NCBI GenBank assembly: GCA_022826885.1
Contig: JAJDUB010000014.1
Location: 1-64,000, forward strand
From: Gammaproteobacteria bacterium
Lineage (GTDB): Bacteria; Pseudomonadota; Gammaproteobacteria; Eutrophobiales; Eutrophobiaceae
Direction of reading: 5' to 3'
Length of the DNA: 64,000 bases
Part shown: positions 54,048-63,106 of the stretch, in pieces
Numbering within the stretch: position 1 is the stretch's first letter
How the letters are laid out: every line of letters starts with the position of its first letter
Notes under the pieces: generated by a model
Database searches by the model: none
What the model was told of the DNA's origin: nothing
What the model saw: the letters and a program-made list of their open reading frames with translations, nothing else
Program-made: the position numbers and the translations under genes

Positions 54048-55742
54048 TCAATGACTCTTCTCGAATACCAGTTCACCGCCTACGTAAGTCTGCAATACCT
54101 GTAAATCCTTAACTTCCTCATCCGTGCAGTTGAGAATGTCCCTGTCCAGGACAACCATATCGGCCAGTTTGCCTGGTTCGATGGAACCGCGGATATCTTC
54201 CTGCCAGCATGAGTAGGCTACATTGATGGTATACATGCGCAGCATCTCTTCGCGGGTAACGGTTTGACCGGGCAACAGGACACCGGCCAGGGTGTTGCCG
54301 GTCAGCGCCGAATATTGACCCAGAAAGGGCTGTTCCGGATTATAAACGACGGCAGGGTTGTCCGAGCCGCCCGTGACCGTCAGGCCCGCGTCCAGCCAGT
54401 CTCTCAACGGCAATCCCCAGTCGCGCACAGTCCGCTTCCAGGGATCAGTCTCCGTCATTTTCGCAATGCGGACCTGTTCCATGATCTCGTGCATGCGCAT
54501 GGAACGGGCCGAGGCGTAGTAAGACAGTACCGGATTGGCGCCGAAAATAATGTCCAGGTCCCTGGACCTGCGGATATGATCCGGCCTGCCCAGGCCAAAG
54601 CCGTGTTCAAAACTTATCCTGCGGCCGGCAATGGGGTTTTCCCTGTCCGCTTCCTCCAGTGCCGCTATCACCAGTTCGCTCGAATCATCCGCGCCGCCGC
54701 TATTGATATGGATACTCATATTCCAGCCTCGCCTGTTATACTCCCGGATCAGAAAACGCGCTTTTTCCGGGCTGTAGGCCCACCAGCCGTCATTGACTAC
54801 GACCAGTTTTATTCCCCCGATCTTCAGCATGTCGTCACCAAGGTGCTGTTTCGGACCGAAATAACAGTTCAACGAAGTGATAATCTCTTCCTCTGTCATA
54901 TACCTGGCAGGCAACCCAAGGATCAGGTCCGTCCTGATTTTGAGTAAACCGCTTCGGTTTGCCTCGATATAAGTATCCAGTTCGTCTATCGATACTCCCA
55001 TATCACGTACACCGACAACGCCGCAGGCGTGATATATGGATTGCTGCGCCTCGATGGCCGCCAACTGGGTTTCCCGGTCGAAATACAGAAAGTCCCATTT
55101 TTTGATCGGCTGGTCTGCTTTTTCCCACCAGACCTTGCGCGCAAGGTCGCCGGCGCCGGCAATAAGATGTCCCGTCGGCAATCCATCCTCATCTCTGACA
55201 ATCCAGCCTTCGGGTTCAACCGGGTTCTGCGTTTCCCTGCCGATGCCCGCCATGTTCATGGCATACGTGTTGGTGATAATGTTCTTGCCCGACTGGAAGA
55301 TATATACCGGGTGATCGGGAGCGACTTTATCCAGGTCTGCCCGGGTCGGGAAGCGTCCCTCTTTCAATGCTCCCCGGTACATGCAGGAGGTGCCGATCCA
55401 TTCGCCTTTCGGCGTGCTTTGCGCGCGCTTGTGAATGGCATCCAGTATGTCTTCAATCGACTGCAGTGTGGCGATGTTGACTTTGGCGCCTGACTGTAAA
55501 CCGTCGAGGCCGGCCAGCAGGAAATGAACGTGGTTGTCCATCTGGCCCGGAACGACGCAACGGCCCTGCAGATTCACCTGTTGTGTCTTATTACCCGCCA
55601 GTTCCCGGACATCAGCGCTGCTGCCGATGGCAACGAATTTCCCGTCATAAACTGCAACCGCTTCCACTACCGAAAACCGGCTGTCGACAGTGACTATCCT
55701 CCCGTCATATAGAATCAGGTCGGGTGCAAATTCGTTTATCAT
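54048..55742 (-). CDS. Amidohydrolase family protein (YtcJ-like)
   Basis: 564 aa. The N-terminal LILYDGRIVTVDSRFSVVEAVAV is the beta-sandwich start of amidohydrolases; VVPGQMDNHVHFL carries the metal-binding HxH at about residues 70-72. Later SIHINSGG, ISFEHGFG and TGGSDNPA carry further metal and catalytic residues (His, His, Asp) as in YtcJ/ amidohydrolase_3 proteins. It probably hydrolyses an amide or imine; the substrate is not evident. It has no signal peptide. It is transcribed with the COG0523 GTPase and divergently from a cupin and transporter gene. Confidence 0.87.
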   Translation of the reverse strand: MINEFAPDLILYDGRIVTVDSRFSVVEAVAVYDGKFVAIGSSADVRELAGNKTQQVNLQGRCVVPGQMDNHVHFLLAGLDGLQSGAKVNIATLQSIEDILDAIHKRAQSTPKGEWIGTSCMYRGALKEGRFPTRADLDKVAPDHPVYIFQSGKNIITNTYAMNMAGIGRETQNPVEPEGWIVRDEDGLPTGHLIAGAGDLARKVWWEKADQPIKKWDFLYFDRETQLAAIEAQQSIYHACGVVGVRDMGVSIDELDTYIEANRSGLLKIRTDLILGLPARYMTEEEIITSLNCYFGPKQHLGDDMLKIGGIKLVVVNDGWWAYSPEKARFLIREYNRRGWNMSIHINSGGADDSSELVIAALEEADRENPIAGRRISFEHGFGLGRPDHIRRSRDLDIIFGANPVLSYYASARSMRMHEIMEQVRIAKMTETDPWKRTVRDWGLPLRDWLDAGLTVTGGSDNPAVVYNPEQPFLGQYSALTGNTLAGVLLPGQTVTREEMLRMYTINVAYSCWQEDIRGSIEPGKLADMVVLDRDILNCTDEEVKDLQVLQTYVGGELVFEKSH

Positions 55743-55848
55743 AAAAAGTGAAGTATAAAAGGATGGATATTGACTTGTCCGGTTCTCGCCGTGAGACTAA
55801 AGTAATAATGCACATACTGCATTAATAATACAATCCGGAGATGAATCA

Positions 55849-56175
55849 ATGATACTTTACAACTGGAATGAGGTGGCCGTCCAACAACTCGATAATGGCA
55901 TCACCCGGCAAATGATAACCGCAGGCAACATGATGCTGGCGCAGATATTTGTCCCGAAAGGCGTGTCGTTTCCTGCCCACGGGATATCCAGCGAACAGGT
56001 TACGATTTATCTCAAGGGCGGGGCGGTTTACCAATCCGAACAGAGCAGGATAGAGGCCCGTGAAGGCGATATTCTGTATATTCCTGCAGGCGTCGAACAC
56101 AGTGACCAGGTCGTGGAGGATACGGTCGTCCTCGATGTCTTCTCTCCCCCTCGTGAAGACTGGTTGAAAAAGTAA
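55849..56175 (+). CDS. Small cupin-domain protein
   Basis: 108 aa single-domain cupin. The first metal motif region is VSFPAHGISSEQVTIYLKGG and the second DILYIPAGVEHSDQVVEDTVVLDVFSPPREDW (GxxxxxPxxxxH). A CCGGAG ribosome-binding site lies eight bases before the ATG. It could be a small metalloenzyme or ligand sensor; it starts the plus-strand group cupin, symporter, aminotransferase. Confidence 0.87.
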   Translation: MILYNWNEVAVQQLDNGITRQMITAGNMMLAQIFVPKGVSFPAHGISSEQVTIYLKGGAVYQSEQSRIEAREGDILYIPAGVEHSDQVVEDTVVLDVFSPPREDWLKK

Positions 56176-56245
56176 TCAAATGACTTCGTACGGTTGCCGC
56201 TACCGCGTCAACGGCAGTATCCAGCCGCAGGAATAAGGCGCTCCC

Positions 56246-57910
56246 ATGGTCCTCCTGATCATTATCGTATTTCTGGGAATTGTCCTGTACCTGGGCATTC
56301 CCCGGCGTTCCGGTGAAACCAGGACCGTAAGCGACCATGTGATTGCCGGGCGCAGCCTGGGGCTCTGGCCGATTTTCTTTATCGGGGTGGCCGAATTTTA
56401 CAGCGCCGGCACCTTTCTCGGTTTTCCCGGCTGGGCATATGGTTATGGCGCAGTAGTGCTGTTTTCCCTGGTGGCCATTGCGCTCAGTTCCATGATGTCA
56501 TTCTGGCTCGGTCCCAAGGTGTGGCGCGCCGGCAAAAAGCTCGGCCTCATGACCCAGGCGCAGTTTTTGTCCGCACGCTTTCAGAGCCGGCTGCTGGGGG
56601 CGGCAGCGGCGATTGTTGCGGTCCTCGCGCTTATCGCCAACCTGACCTTGCAGATGATCGGCGCCGGTTACATCTTCGAGGTATCGACGCAGGGCCAGGT
56701 GCCCTACTGGCTGGGAAGCCTGGTTGCATTCGCAGTGGTCGCAATCTACGTAGTTCTTGGCGGTCTGCGGTCGATCAGCAGGGTTGCCATTTTCAAGGGT
56801 ATATTCATGCTTTCCGTACTGGTCGCAATTGCGGTCGTGGTGGTGACACAGTACTTCAGCGGCCTGGAGGATATGTACCGCACCCTTGCCCGGACCAAAC
56901 CGGATCACCTGGTACTTTCCGAAACGGATACCGTTTTCGGCTATGCGTTCTGGAGTTCATCCATCCTGGTGAGCTTTCTCGGTATCCACATGGGACCGTA
57001 CCTGTTCATAAACTTCTACAGCGCGCAGCAACCCTCCCTGATCCGTAAACAGGCGATTATCGCCCCCATCTATGCACTTGCCGTTTACGCCGTGCTGATC
57101 ATCGGTTTCGCCGGCGTGGTGGTAAAACCCGGGCTGGTGGAAGTAGATACCATAATGATTGTAATGATCCTCGAGATCGCACCACCCTGGCTTGTGGGCC
57201 TGCTGTGCGCCGGAGGATTGTCCGCGGCAATGGTCTCCGGTTCGGCTATGAGCCTGGCGGCAGCATCTACAGTCGGCAACGACCTGGTGCGACCGTATAT
57301 AAAAATGCAGGAGCAGGCGCTGAAACGAACCATACAGTGCCTGATCCTTGTCATAATCGCACTGACCTATGCGCTATCCATCAGCAAGCCCGCCACGATT
57401 ACCTATATTTCCCTGATTGCACTGGGTATCGGCGTGCAGTTTCTGCCCCTGGTGCTGGGTGCCTTTTATTTCAGGCGGTGTACCGGCTGGGGTGCGCTGG
57501 CAGGCTTGACGGTTGGTATCGCAACACTGGCCTGGTTCACCTTCGGCCCGGTTAAAAACCCGCTTGGAATTCACGCTGGTTTGATCGGTTTGGCGGTGAA
57601 TACGTTCACTCTCTGGCTTGTGAGCGTACTGACACGGCCAAATGATGAGGATATCATTGCTGAATTTGAAGCCGCCACGAAGGAATTTAAACCGGGACCG
57701 GGTAAAAGCGGCTGGGAAAAGAAATTCCTGATCGGTGCGATAATTCTGATCAGTGCATCGCTATGGCCGGCAGTGAGCATTTTTAACCGGATTGAGCCGT
57801 ATATTGCAGGACAGCCGGTGTTTGTGGTTTATAGTGTTTCTTTTGCATTTACGGTTACTTTGTTCCTCGCACTCATGTACCGGGTGTGCCGGCCGGAAAC
57901 CGCGGCATAG
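56246..57910 (+). CDS. Sodium:solute symporter family transporter
   Basis: A 554-aa inner-membrane protein with about 13 helices of the LeuT-like SSS family. VAEFYSAGTFLGFPGWAYGYGAVVL near the N-terminus, the helix LCAGGLSAAMVSGSAMSLAAASTVGNDLVRPYI (the GLxAAxxST-type signature with sodium-site serines) and ALGIGVQFLPLVLGAFYFRR are typical. The substrate is likely a small carboxylic acid, amino acid or related organic solute. It lies 70 bp after the cupin gene and 62 bp before the aminotransferase gene. Confidence 0.9.
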   Translation: MVLLIIIVFLGIVLYLGIPRRSGETRTVSDHVIAGRSLGLWPIFFIGVAEFYSAGTFLGFPGWAYGYGAVVLFSLVAIALSSMMSFWLGPKVWRAGKKLGLMTQAQFLSARFQSRLLGAAAAIVAVLALIANLTLQMIGAGYIFEVSTQGQVPYWLGSLVAFAVVAIYVVLGGLRSISRVAIFKGIFMLSVLVAIAVVVVTQYFSGLEDMYRTLARTKPDHLVLSETDTVFGYAFWSSSILVSFLGIHMGPYLFINFYSAQQPSLIRKQAIIAPIYALAVYAVLIIGFAGVVVKPGLVEVDTIMIVMILEIAPPWLVGLLCAGGLSAAMVSGSAMSLAAASTVGNDLVRPYIKMQEQALKRTIQCLILVIIALTYALSISKPATITYISLIALGIGVQFLPLVLGAFYFRRCTGWGALAGLTVGIATLAWFTFGPVKNPLGIHAGLIGLAVNTFTLWLVSVLTRPNDEDIIAEFEAATKEFKPGPGKSGWEKKFLIGAIILISASLWPAVSIFNRIEPYIAGQPVFVVYSVSFAFTVTLFLALMYRVCRPETAA

Positions 57911-57972
57911 CCGCCCGCAATGCGGATGTGAGCCGGAAACTTAACCAGAATGCCCAAACCGGGAAATAAAGA

Positions 57973-59163
57973 GTGAGAAAGGCAACCAGTGAAAGGTTGA
58001 GGCATGCCGTGTCCCACCCGGCCTGGCATGGCTATGATGAGATCCCTCAAGAGGTCCTTGGTGATCCCGACACCATTTTCCTGAACCTTTCAGGTGGCTG
58101 GCAACAGGTCCCGGATTACATACGCCGGGCGGGCCTGAATGCGGTAGAGGAAGGTTACCTCAAGATTCAGCCCGTCCCCGAATTCAACCGGGCAGTGGCG
58201 GATAAATTTCGCAATGATTTCAATGTTGAAGTTGATCCGACCGGTGAGGTGATTCCCTGTAACGGCGCCGGCGATGGTCTCCTGGCCGTCCTCAGCGTGT
58301 TGCTGAACCCGGGAGACGAAGTGATAACTTTTGATCCGGGCTACACCCTGTCTTACCTGATCCCTGCCTATCTTGGGGCAACTGTCAGGACAATCCCGCT
58401 GACCGTGGCCGAAGGCGGACCGGCCGGCACGGATATCATGGAAGCGCGCCTGGACCAGCTTCTGACACCGCGTACGCGGGCTTTTATCATCGTCAATCCC
58501 GACAACCCCACCGGTCACGTTTTCCGGCGGGATTTTCTCGAGCGTCTGGGCAGGCGGCTGCGCCGGGATGGTATTCCGGTGGTCGAAGACCAGGTATACG
58601 AGAAGGTGGTTTATCCGCCGCATCAGTTCAGCTCCATGATCAGCATGCCGGACATGCGCGACTGCACTGTCTGTGTGTCGAGTTTTGCCAAGAGCTATCT
58701 TTGCGCCGGCATGAAGGTCGGGTATATCGCGGGACCTTCCGAAATTATCCGGGCGCTCCGGCATTATTATATGTTGAGCAGTTTTACACCGAATACGGCC
58801 GCGTTGCGGACCGCTATCGATATCCTGCGCGGCCCGCAGGATTTCCTCAATCAATGGATTGGGGAGTGGGATGAAATGCGGCAACAAACAACTGCGGCGC
58901 TTAACAGTATTCCGGGGATTACCTGTAACCTGCCGGAAGCCGGCACCTATTGCCTGGCCGATGTCTCCCGCCTGGGGAGCGGAGAACACATCGCGAAATT
59001 GTTGATGGACAGAGCGCGCGTGCTGGTAACGCCGGGTAATTATTACGGACCGAGCGGGGACAAATACATACGCGTTTGCTACGGCAGGTCGAGGCCGGAC
59101 AGGGTTGAACAGGGTCTTGAGCGAATAGTCGATACCCTGAAAGTATTGAAACCGGGGAACTGA
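57973..59163 (+). CDS. PLP-dependent aminotransferase, class I/II
   Basis: 396 aa, starting with GTG. Fold type I features: GAGDGLLAVLSVLLNPGDEVITFDPGYTLSY, the PLP-contacting NPDNPTGHVF, VVEDQVYEKVVY (Asp for the pyridine nitrogen), and SFAKSYLCAGMKVGYIAGP with the Schiff-base Lys at about 240. The usual R in the following GxRxGY is K. The substrate-binding Arg is probably in IRVCYGR. It probably catabolises the amino compound imported by the neighbouring symporter; exact specificity is unknown. Confidence 0.9.
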   Translation: MRKATSERLRHAVSHPAWHGYDEIPQEVLGDPDTIFLNLSGGWQQVPDYIRRAGLNAVEEGYLKIQPVPEFNRAVADKFRNDFNVEVDPTGEVIPCNGAGDGLLAVLSVLLNPGDEVITFDPGYTLSYLIPAYLGATVRTIPLTVAEGGPAGTDIMEARLDQLLTPRTRAFIIVNPDNPTGHVFRRDFLERLGRRLRRDGIPVVEDQVYEKVVYPPHQFSSMISMPDMRDCTVCVSSFAKSYLCAGMKVGYIAGPSEIIRALRHYYMLSSFTPNTAALRTAIDILRGPQDFLNQWIGEWDEMRQQTTAALNSIPGITCNLPEAGTYCLADVSRLGSGEHIAKLLMDRARVLVTPGNYYGPSGDKYIRVCYGRSRPDRVEQGLERIVDTLKVLKPGN

Positions 59164-59245
59164 ATAGAATGAAGGTAAGCGGTTGCGCACGCCTCACCCC
59201 GGTCGGCACTGTCCTGTATCATAAATGCCGCACGTACAAAATAAG

Positions 59246-59274
59246 TTGTGTTTGATTTAATTTATGTCTAAACT
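59246..59274 (+). promoter_or_regulatory. Candidate promoter of the second TonB receptor gene
   Basis: TTGTGT (59246-59251), 17-base spacer, TAAACT (59269-59274), about 83 bases before the ATG at 59358. Both boxes are moderate matches. Confidence 0.4.
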
Positions 59275-59357
59275 ATCTGGTATTCGGGTCTGGTCGGCAT
59301 CAGGGCCGGTACAGTAACCCAGTGTGGACTATATATTTGTTATTCCGGAGAAATATC

Positions 59358-61856
59358 ATGAAGCAAAGTAGCTGGTGTTTTATATTGGCGACTATCGCTC
59401 TTTCACCGTCCATTGCGGCACAGGAACTTGAAGAGATCGTTGTGTCTGCGCAACGGCGCGAAGAGAACTTGCAGGAGGTACCTGTCTCGATTACGGCTTT
59501 TTCCGGGGACAGGCTTCAACAGCAGCACCTCAGGGAAGCGAAGGACTATTTCAAGATAACTCCGAACGTCAATTTCACTGAAGACGGTGAAACAGGCCAT
59601 CGCTCGGTAGGCATCAGTATGCGCGGCGTCAGTGACTTCGCAAACACCTTCACCGGGGTTGGCGGGTTATCCAACAGCTTTGGAATTTATCTTGATGAGT
59701 TCAACATCGCCAACAACGCAACCAAGACTGCTAATCCGCAACTCCAGGACCTTGAGCGTCTGGAGGTGCTGCGCGGTCCGCAAGGCACCTATTTCGGCAG
59801 TAATGCAACTGGCGGTGCGTTGAACCTTACGACGAAATTACCCCATGATGAGATGGAGTACGAGATAAACGCTGGTTATTCCCGTTTTAATACCTGGGAG
59901 GTCGGCGCTATCATCAATGCGCCGATTACGGATAATTTATTTGTCCGCGGTAATGTTTATTACGAGGAAAGCGATGGTTTTCTCATTAACCTGAGTCCCA
60001 CCGGTAATAATGACGGCTACGACCACATCACTTTTCGCGTAGCAGCCCGCTGGGAAGCGACCGAGGCATTTACGGCTGACGTGTCATTCATGCGCACGGT
60101 GGAAAATGATGGCACTGATACCAATGTCAATTCCGGGATAATGGACTTCGATACCCCTAATTCGACCCCCTTCGTCCTGCCTACTGCGCCGGGAGCTGAT
60201 ACGTTTGACGTCTATGAGAATATTTTTCCTGTAGATGCCGGATCGGGGTTTTACCCGGACGAGCGCCGGGTGATCAACAAGGACTTTTACGAATTCAACA
60301 AGAACCGTCAGAACATCTTCAACGCCAGGCTGAACTACCAGGGTGAGGGCTGGTCTTTACGCTCCATTACGGGTGTCATGGAGACCACCAGCCACCGCCA
60401 GTTCGACCAGGACCTGGTCCAGTATTCGCTGTACAAGACTTATGGCGGGCGTACCGGTGACACCATCAGCCAGGAGGTCCGTTTTAACATTGAGCGTGAT
60501 AACTGGGACTGGACCATTGGCGGGTTCTATTCAAATGACGACGCTGATACCTACAGCCTCAGCCCCATCGGCGATGACGGTTTCTATGTTCTGTTTGCCC
60601 GCGGCGGAGCTATTTTACCTGATGGTACGTTGGATCCTGCTCATGTCGCGAATGCATGCTTCTGTCTGCCTCCTGGAGCTATTATTGCAGGCGCTTCCCC
60701 CACGACGTTCGACTCGGAAAGCTGGGCGGTATTTTCCGAACTCAACTGGCAATTCACCGAGCAACTGAAAGCGACAGTCGGCGTACGCTATACCGAGCAC
60801 GACGTCAGCCATCAGGAATTTCGCTTCAACCGTGGGGTTCCATTCTCCCAGCAACCCCTGGACGAGTTCAGGGCTTTCAAGATGCCGGATCCCAGTGACC
60901 CGCGTTTGACGAGGGGGTACCTGACAGGGAGCGCGAGCTCGGACTCAATTACCCCGCGCTTTGTGTTGAACTGGTCGCCTAATGATGACCTGAATGCCTA
61001 TGCATCCGTATCAAGAGGTTACAAGCCGGGCGGTCTGACTATTTTTGAAAGAGATGGTTCAACTATTCCTTTCAGCAAGGAATCACTATGGAATTATGAG
61101 GTTGGCGCCAAGTGGCGTGGCGCAGGCGGCCGCATGCAGGTCAATGGCGCCTTCTTCTATATGGACTGGGAGGATTTGCAGATACCATCGGTGGAGATCA
61201 TTATCAGTGAGGATGAAATACTGAATAACTTCCAGATAATTAACTCCCAGGCAGAATCAATTGGATTTGAGCTGGAAGCCCAGGCGCTGGTTATGGATAA
61301 TTTCCTCATCGGCGGCGGTTTAGGTTATCTTAATGCCGAGTTCAAGGATTTTGGTGCTGATGATCCGTTTGTAGTAAACAATATGGGTTTTGACCTTGAC
61401 GGAGTAACGGTGCCGAGAGCACCGGAATGGACTGCCAACCTGTTTGGCCAATATGATGTCAATATAGGTAGTCTCAACGGCTTTCTGCGGGCAGAATGGA
61501 GTTATCGTAGCAGTATCACCTCCGATATCGAAGCCACGGTAGCGGGGCTGCCGATACTTGATAATGAAGTCACCAGGGAACGCGGCTATGATACCCAGTT
61601 TAACGGTTCCGGCTTCGGCAACGGCGTTCCTTTCCCGTGGCCCCGCCCTGACTTTCCGACCAGGGTGCCCAGTTACGACGTAGTGAACCTGCGGGCCGGG
61701 ATTTCCGGTGATGGCTGGAGTATCACCGGCTATATTGAAAATGTGTTCGATAAAAACTATTACACTGGCACCCAGGAAAACTTCGGGCTTGGCGGTTTCC
61801 GGATACGGCCCCACTTCAGGATAGCCGGCGTTAACCTGCGTATATACAGCAAGTAA
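59358..61856 (+). CDS. TonB-dependent outer-membrane receptor
   Basis: About 832 aa from the ATG at 59358, which has CCGGAG at a proper distance; the earlier in-frame start at 59322 lacks one. Signal peptide KQSSWCFILATIALSPSIAA, TonB box LEEIVVSAQRR, plug with ITPNVNFTEDGE...ISMRGVSDFAN...LEVLRGPQGTYFGSNATGGALNLTT, and a barrel ending NYYTGTQENFGLGGFRIRPHFRIAGVNLRIYSK. The N-terminal start (NLQEVPVSITAFSG) and end are similar to those of the receptor at 50512, so the two are paralogues framing the catabolic genes. Ligand unknown. Confidence 0.92.
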   Translation: MKQSSWCFILATIALSPSIAAQELEEIVVSAQRREENLQEVPVSITAFSGDRLQQQHLREAKDYFKITPNVNFTEDGETGHRSVGISMRGVSDFANTFTGVGGLSNSFGIYLDEFNIANNATKTANPQLQDLERLEVLRGPQGTYFGSNATGGALNLTTKLPHDEMEYEINAGYSRFNTWEVGAIINAPITDNLFVRGNVYYEESDGFLINLSPTGNNDGYDHITFRVAARWEATEAFTADVSFMRTVENDGTDTNVNSGIMDFDTPNSTPFVLPTAPGADTFDVYENIFPVDAGSGFYPDERRVINKDFYEFNKNRQNIFNARLNYQGEGWSLRSITGVMETTSHRQFDQDLVQYSLYKTYGGRTGDTISQEVRFNIERDNWDWTIGGFYSNDDADTYSLSPIGDDGFYVLFARGGAILPDGTLDPAHVANACFCLPPGAIIAGASPTTFDSESWAVFSELNWQFTEQLKATVGVRYTEHDVSHQEFRFNRGVPFSQQPLDEFRAFKMPDPSDPRLTRGYLTGSASSDSITPRFVLNWSPNDDLNAYASVSRGYKPGGLTIFERDGSTIPFSKESLWNYEVGAKWRGAGGRMQVNGAFFYMDWEDLQIPSVEIIISEDEILNNFQIINSQAESIGFELEAQALVMDNFLIGGGLGYLNAEFKDFGADDPFVVNNMGFDLDGVTVPRAPEWTANLFGQYDVNIGSLNGFLRAEWSYRSSITSDIEATVAGLPILDNEVTRERGYDTQFNGSGFGNGVPFPWPRPDFPTRVPSYDVVNLRAGISGDGWSITGYIENVFDKNYYTGTQENFGLGGFRIRPHFRIAGVNLRIYSK

Positions 61857-61886
61857 TCCGGGAAAAACGTACTTTTACGCTTATTT

Positions 61887-62417
61887 TTGATTAGTCACAT
61901 TGCAACGTTCAGAAAAAAACCCTCCTGCTTTCGGGCAGCAGGGTTTTTTCTGTTCCTGGTCATTCCAATCCTGTGTTCGGCAGAACAGTCGGCTGATATG
62001 AACAGACAGATTGATCAACGCTCATATACACTGGGCGGGCTGTCCACCTTCGCGGAAATGGTCAGGGTCGGTGTCAAGACACTGGCGCTGAGCGCAGCCG
62101 TTACGCCGGAAGAGATGGACGACCTGGTGGAAGACGCAGAGCGGATAGCGCAGGAAGAAGGAGTATTACTCTACCGCGAGACGGACCTGATCGTCACCGA
62201 CCTGTTCCCGGCCGATGTGGCTGTGGGCAAGCATGTGCTGCTGATCTACAAAGGCGCGACCCTGGACGACTACCTGGCCCTGAAACAGAGGAAGTCCGAA
62301 CTGGTGGCTTCCGGTTCCTATACGGGTGATGCGCGCCGGGACATAGCCCGGCAGTTCGGCAGGCTGCTCAGCTATCCGGACGCCGTTATTGAAGAACTGA
62401 TCAATAACAACTACTGA
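61887..62417 (+). CDS. Unknown exported protein, DUF302-like in style
   Basis: 176 aa from a TTG at 61887; not recognised with certainty. The first ~35 residues include a plausible signal peptide (FRAAGFFLFLVIPILCSAEQ), then a soluble alpha/beta part: GGLSTFAEMVRVGVKTLALSAAV, LVEDAERIAQEEGVLLYRETDLIVTDLFPADVAVGKHVLLIYKG and an C-terminal helix. No catalytic residues stand out. ATG 61998 would remove the signal peptide. The 5' end of the coding frame contains the terminator-like hairpin of the receptor gene (61914-61949), which makes the start uncertain. Confidence 0.65.
   Translation: MISHIATFRKKPSCFRAAGFFLFLVIPILCSAEQSADMNRQIDQRSYTLGGLSTFAEMVRVGVKTLALSAAVTPEEMDDLVEDAERIAQEEGVLLYRETDLIVTDLFPADVAVGKHVLLIYKGATLDDYLALKQRKSELVASGSYTGDARRDIARQFGRLLSYPDAVIEELINNNY
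61914..61949 (+). terminator. Rho-independent terminator after the second TonB receptor, inside the next reading frame
   Basis: AAAAAACCCTCCTGC pairs with GCAGCAGGGTTTTTT (one C/C mismatch) around a 6-base loop, followed by T-rich sequence. It lies 58 bp after the receptor stop, yet within the frame that encodes the signal peptide of the following protein. Confidence 0.75.
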
Positions 62418-62447
62418 CGCTCAAACACCTGCCGGGAACCCGGCCGG

Positions 62448-63071
62448 TTATTGCAACTGTCCTGTTTTCCTTGTTATTCCCGCCCAGTCGGCGGCATCGA
62501 TACGATCCCGCGGCGCCAGCCAGCTCCCGCCGATGCAGAATACGTTATCCTGGTGCAGGTAATCCGCGGCATTAGTTTCATTCAGGCCTCCGGTGGGACA
62601 GAACCTGGTGTCGGGGAACAGTTCCCGGAACATGCGCAGGATCCTGATACCGCCGGCGGACTCTGCCGGGAAAAACTTCAGGTAATGTAATCCCATTTCC
62701 CGTGCTGCCATTACCTCGGAAACGGTGCTGACACCAGGCAGGTATGGCATCTCCAGTTGTCCGGCAGTATTGACGAGACGTTCCGTCATGCCGGGGCTGA
62801 CACAGAATTTAGCGCCTGTCTCCTTTGCCCGGTGCAGTTGTTCGACGGAGGTTACCGTGCCTATACCCACATGCATACCAGGACATTCGTTAATCACATT
62901 TTCGGCAGCCGTAAAAGCGCCTTCCGTGCGCAGAGTTATCTCGATGACATGAATACTGCAATCCTGCAAGGTACGGGCCAGCGGTACCGCACGGTCCGGG
63001 TTGTCGATAGTACAGACCGGGATAATACTGCCTGCCGGAATGATGTCCTTGATGGATTTAATCTCAGGCAT
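62448..63071 (-). CDS. eda: 2-dehydro-3-deoxy-phosphogluconate/4-hydroxy-2-oxoglutarate aldolase
   Basis: 207 aa class I aldolase splitting KDPG to pyruvate and glyceraldehyde 3-phosphate. The catalytic Glu is in HVIEITLRTEGA (about residue 42) and the Schiff-base Lys in LHYLKFFPAES (about 133); the phosphate-binding FCPTGGLNETN follows. It starts 20 bp from the divergent kinase gene, and together they would perform the last two steps of 2-keto-3-deoxygluconate use. The TATAAT on the minus strand at 63083-63078 ends 7 bases before its ATG, so its message is probably leaderless. Confidence 0.95.
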   Translation of the reverse strand: MPEIKSIKDIIPAGSIIPVCTIDNPDRAVPLARTLQDCSIHVIEITLRTEGAFTAAENVINECPGMHVGIGTVTSVEQLHRAKETGAKFCVSPGMTERLVNTAGQLEMPYLPGVSTVSEVMAAREMGLHYLKFFPAESAGGIRILRMFRELFPDTRFCPTGGLNETNAADYLHQDNVFCIGGSWLAPRDRIDAADWAGITRKTGQLQ

Positions 63072-63106
63072 TGTTAAATTATACTCGACTGATGGTTAAC
63101 TGGAAA
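63058..63106. promoter_or_regulatory. Bidirectional promoter of eda and the kinase gene
   Basis: The sequence ATTATACT (63078-63085) is TATACT on the plus strand (63080-63085) and TATAAT on the minus strand (63083-63078). The minus-strand -10 has TTTCCA 17 bases upstream. Both -10s end about 6-7 bases before their ATG, so both transcripts should be nearly leaderless. The plus-strand -35 is weak. Confidence 0.55.
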
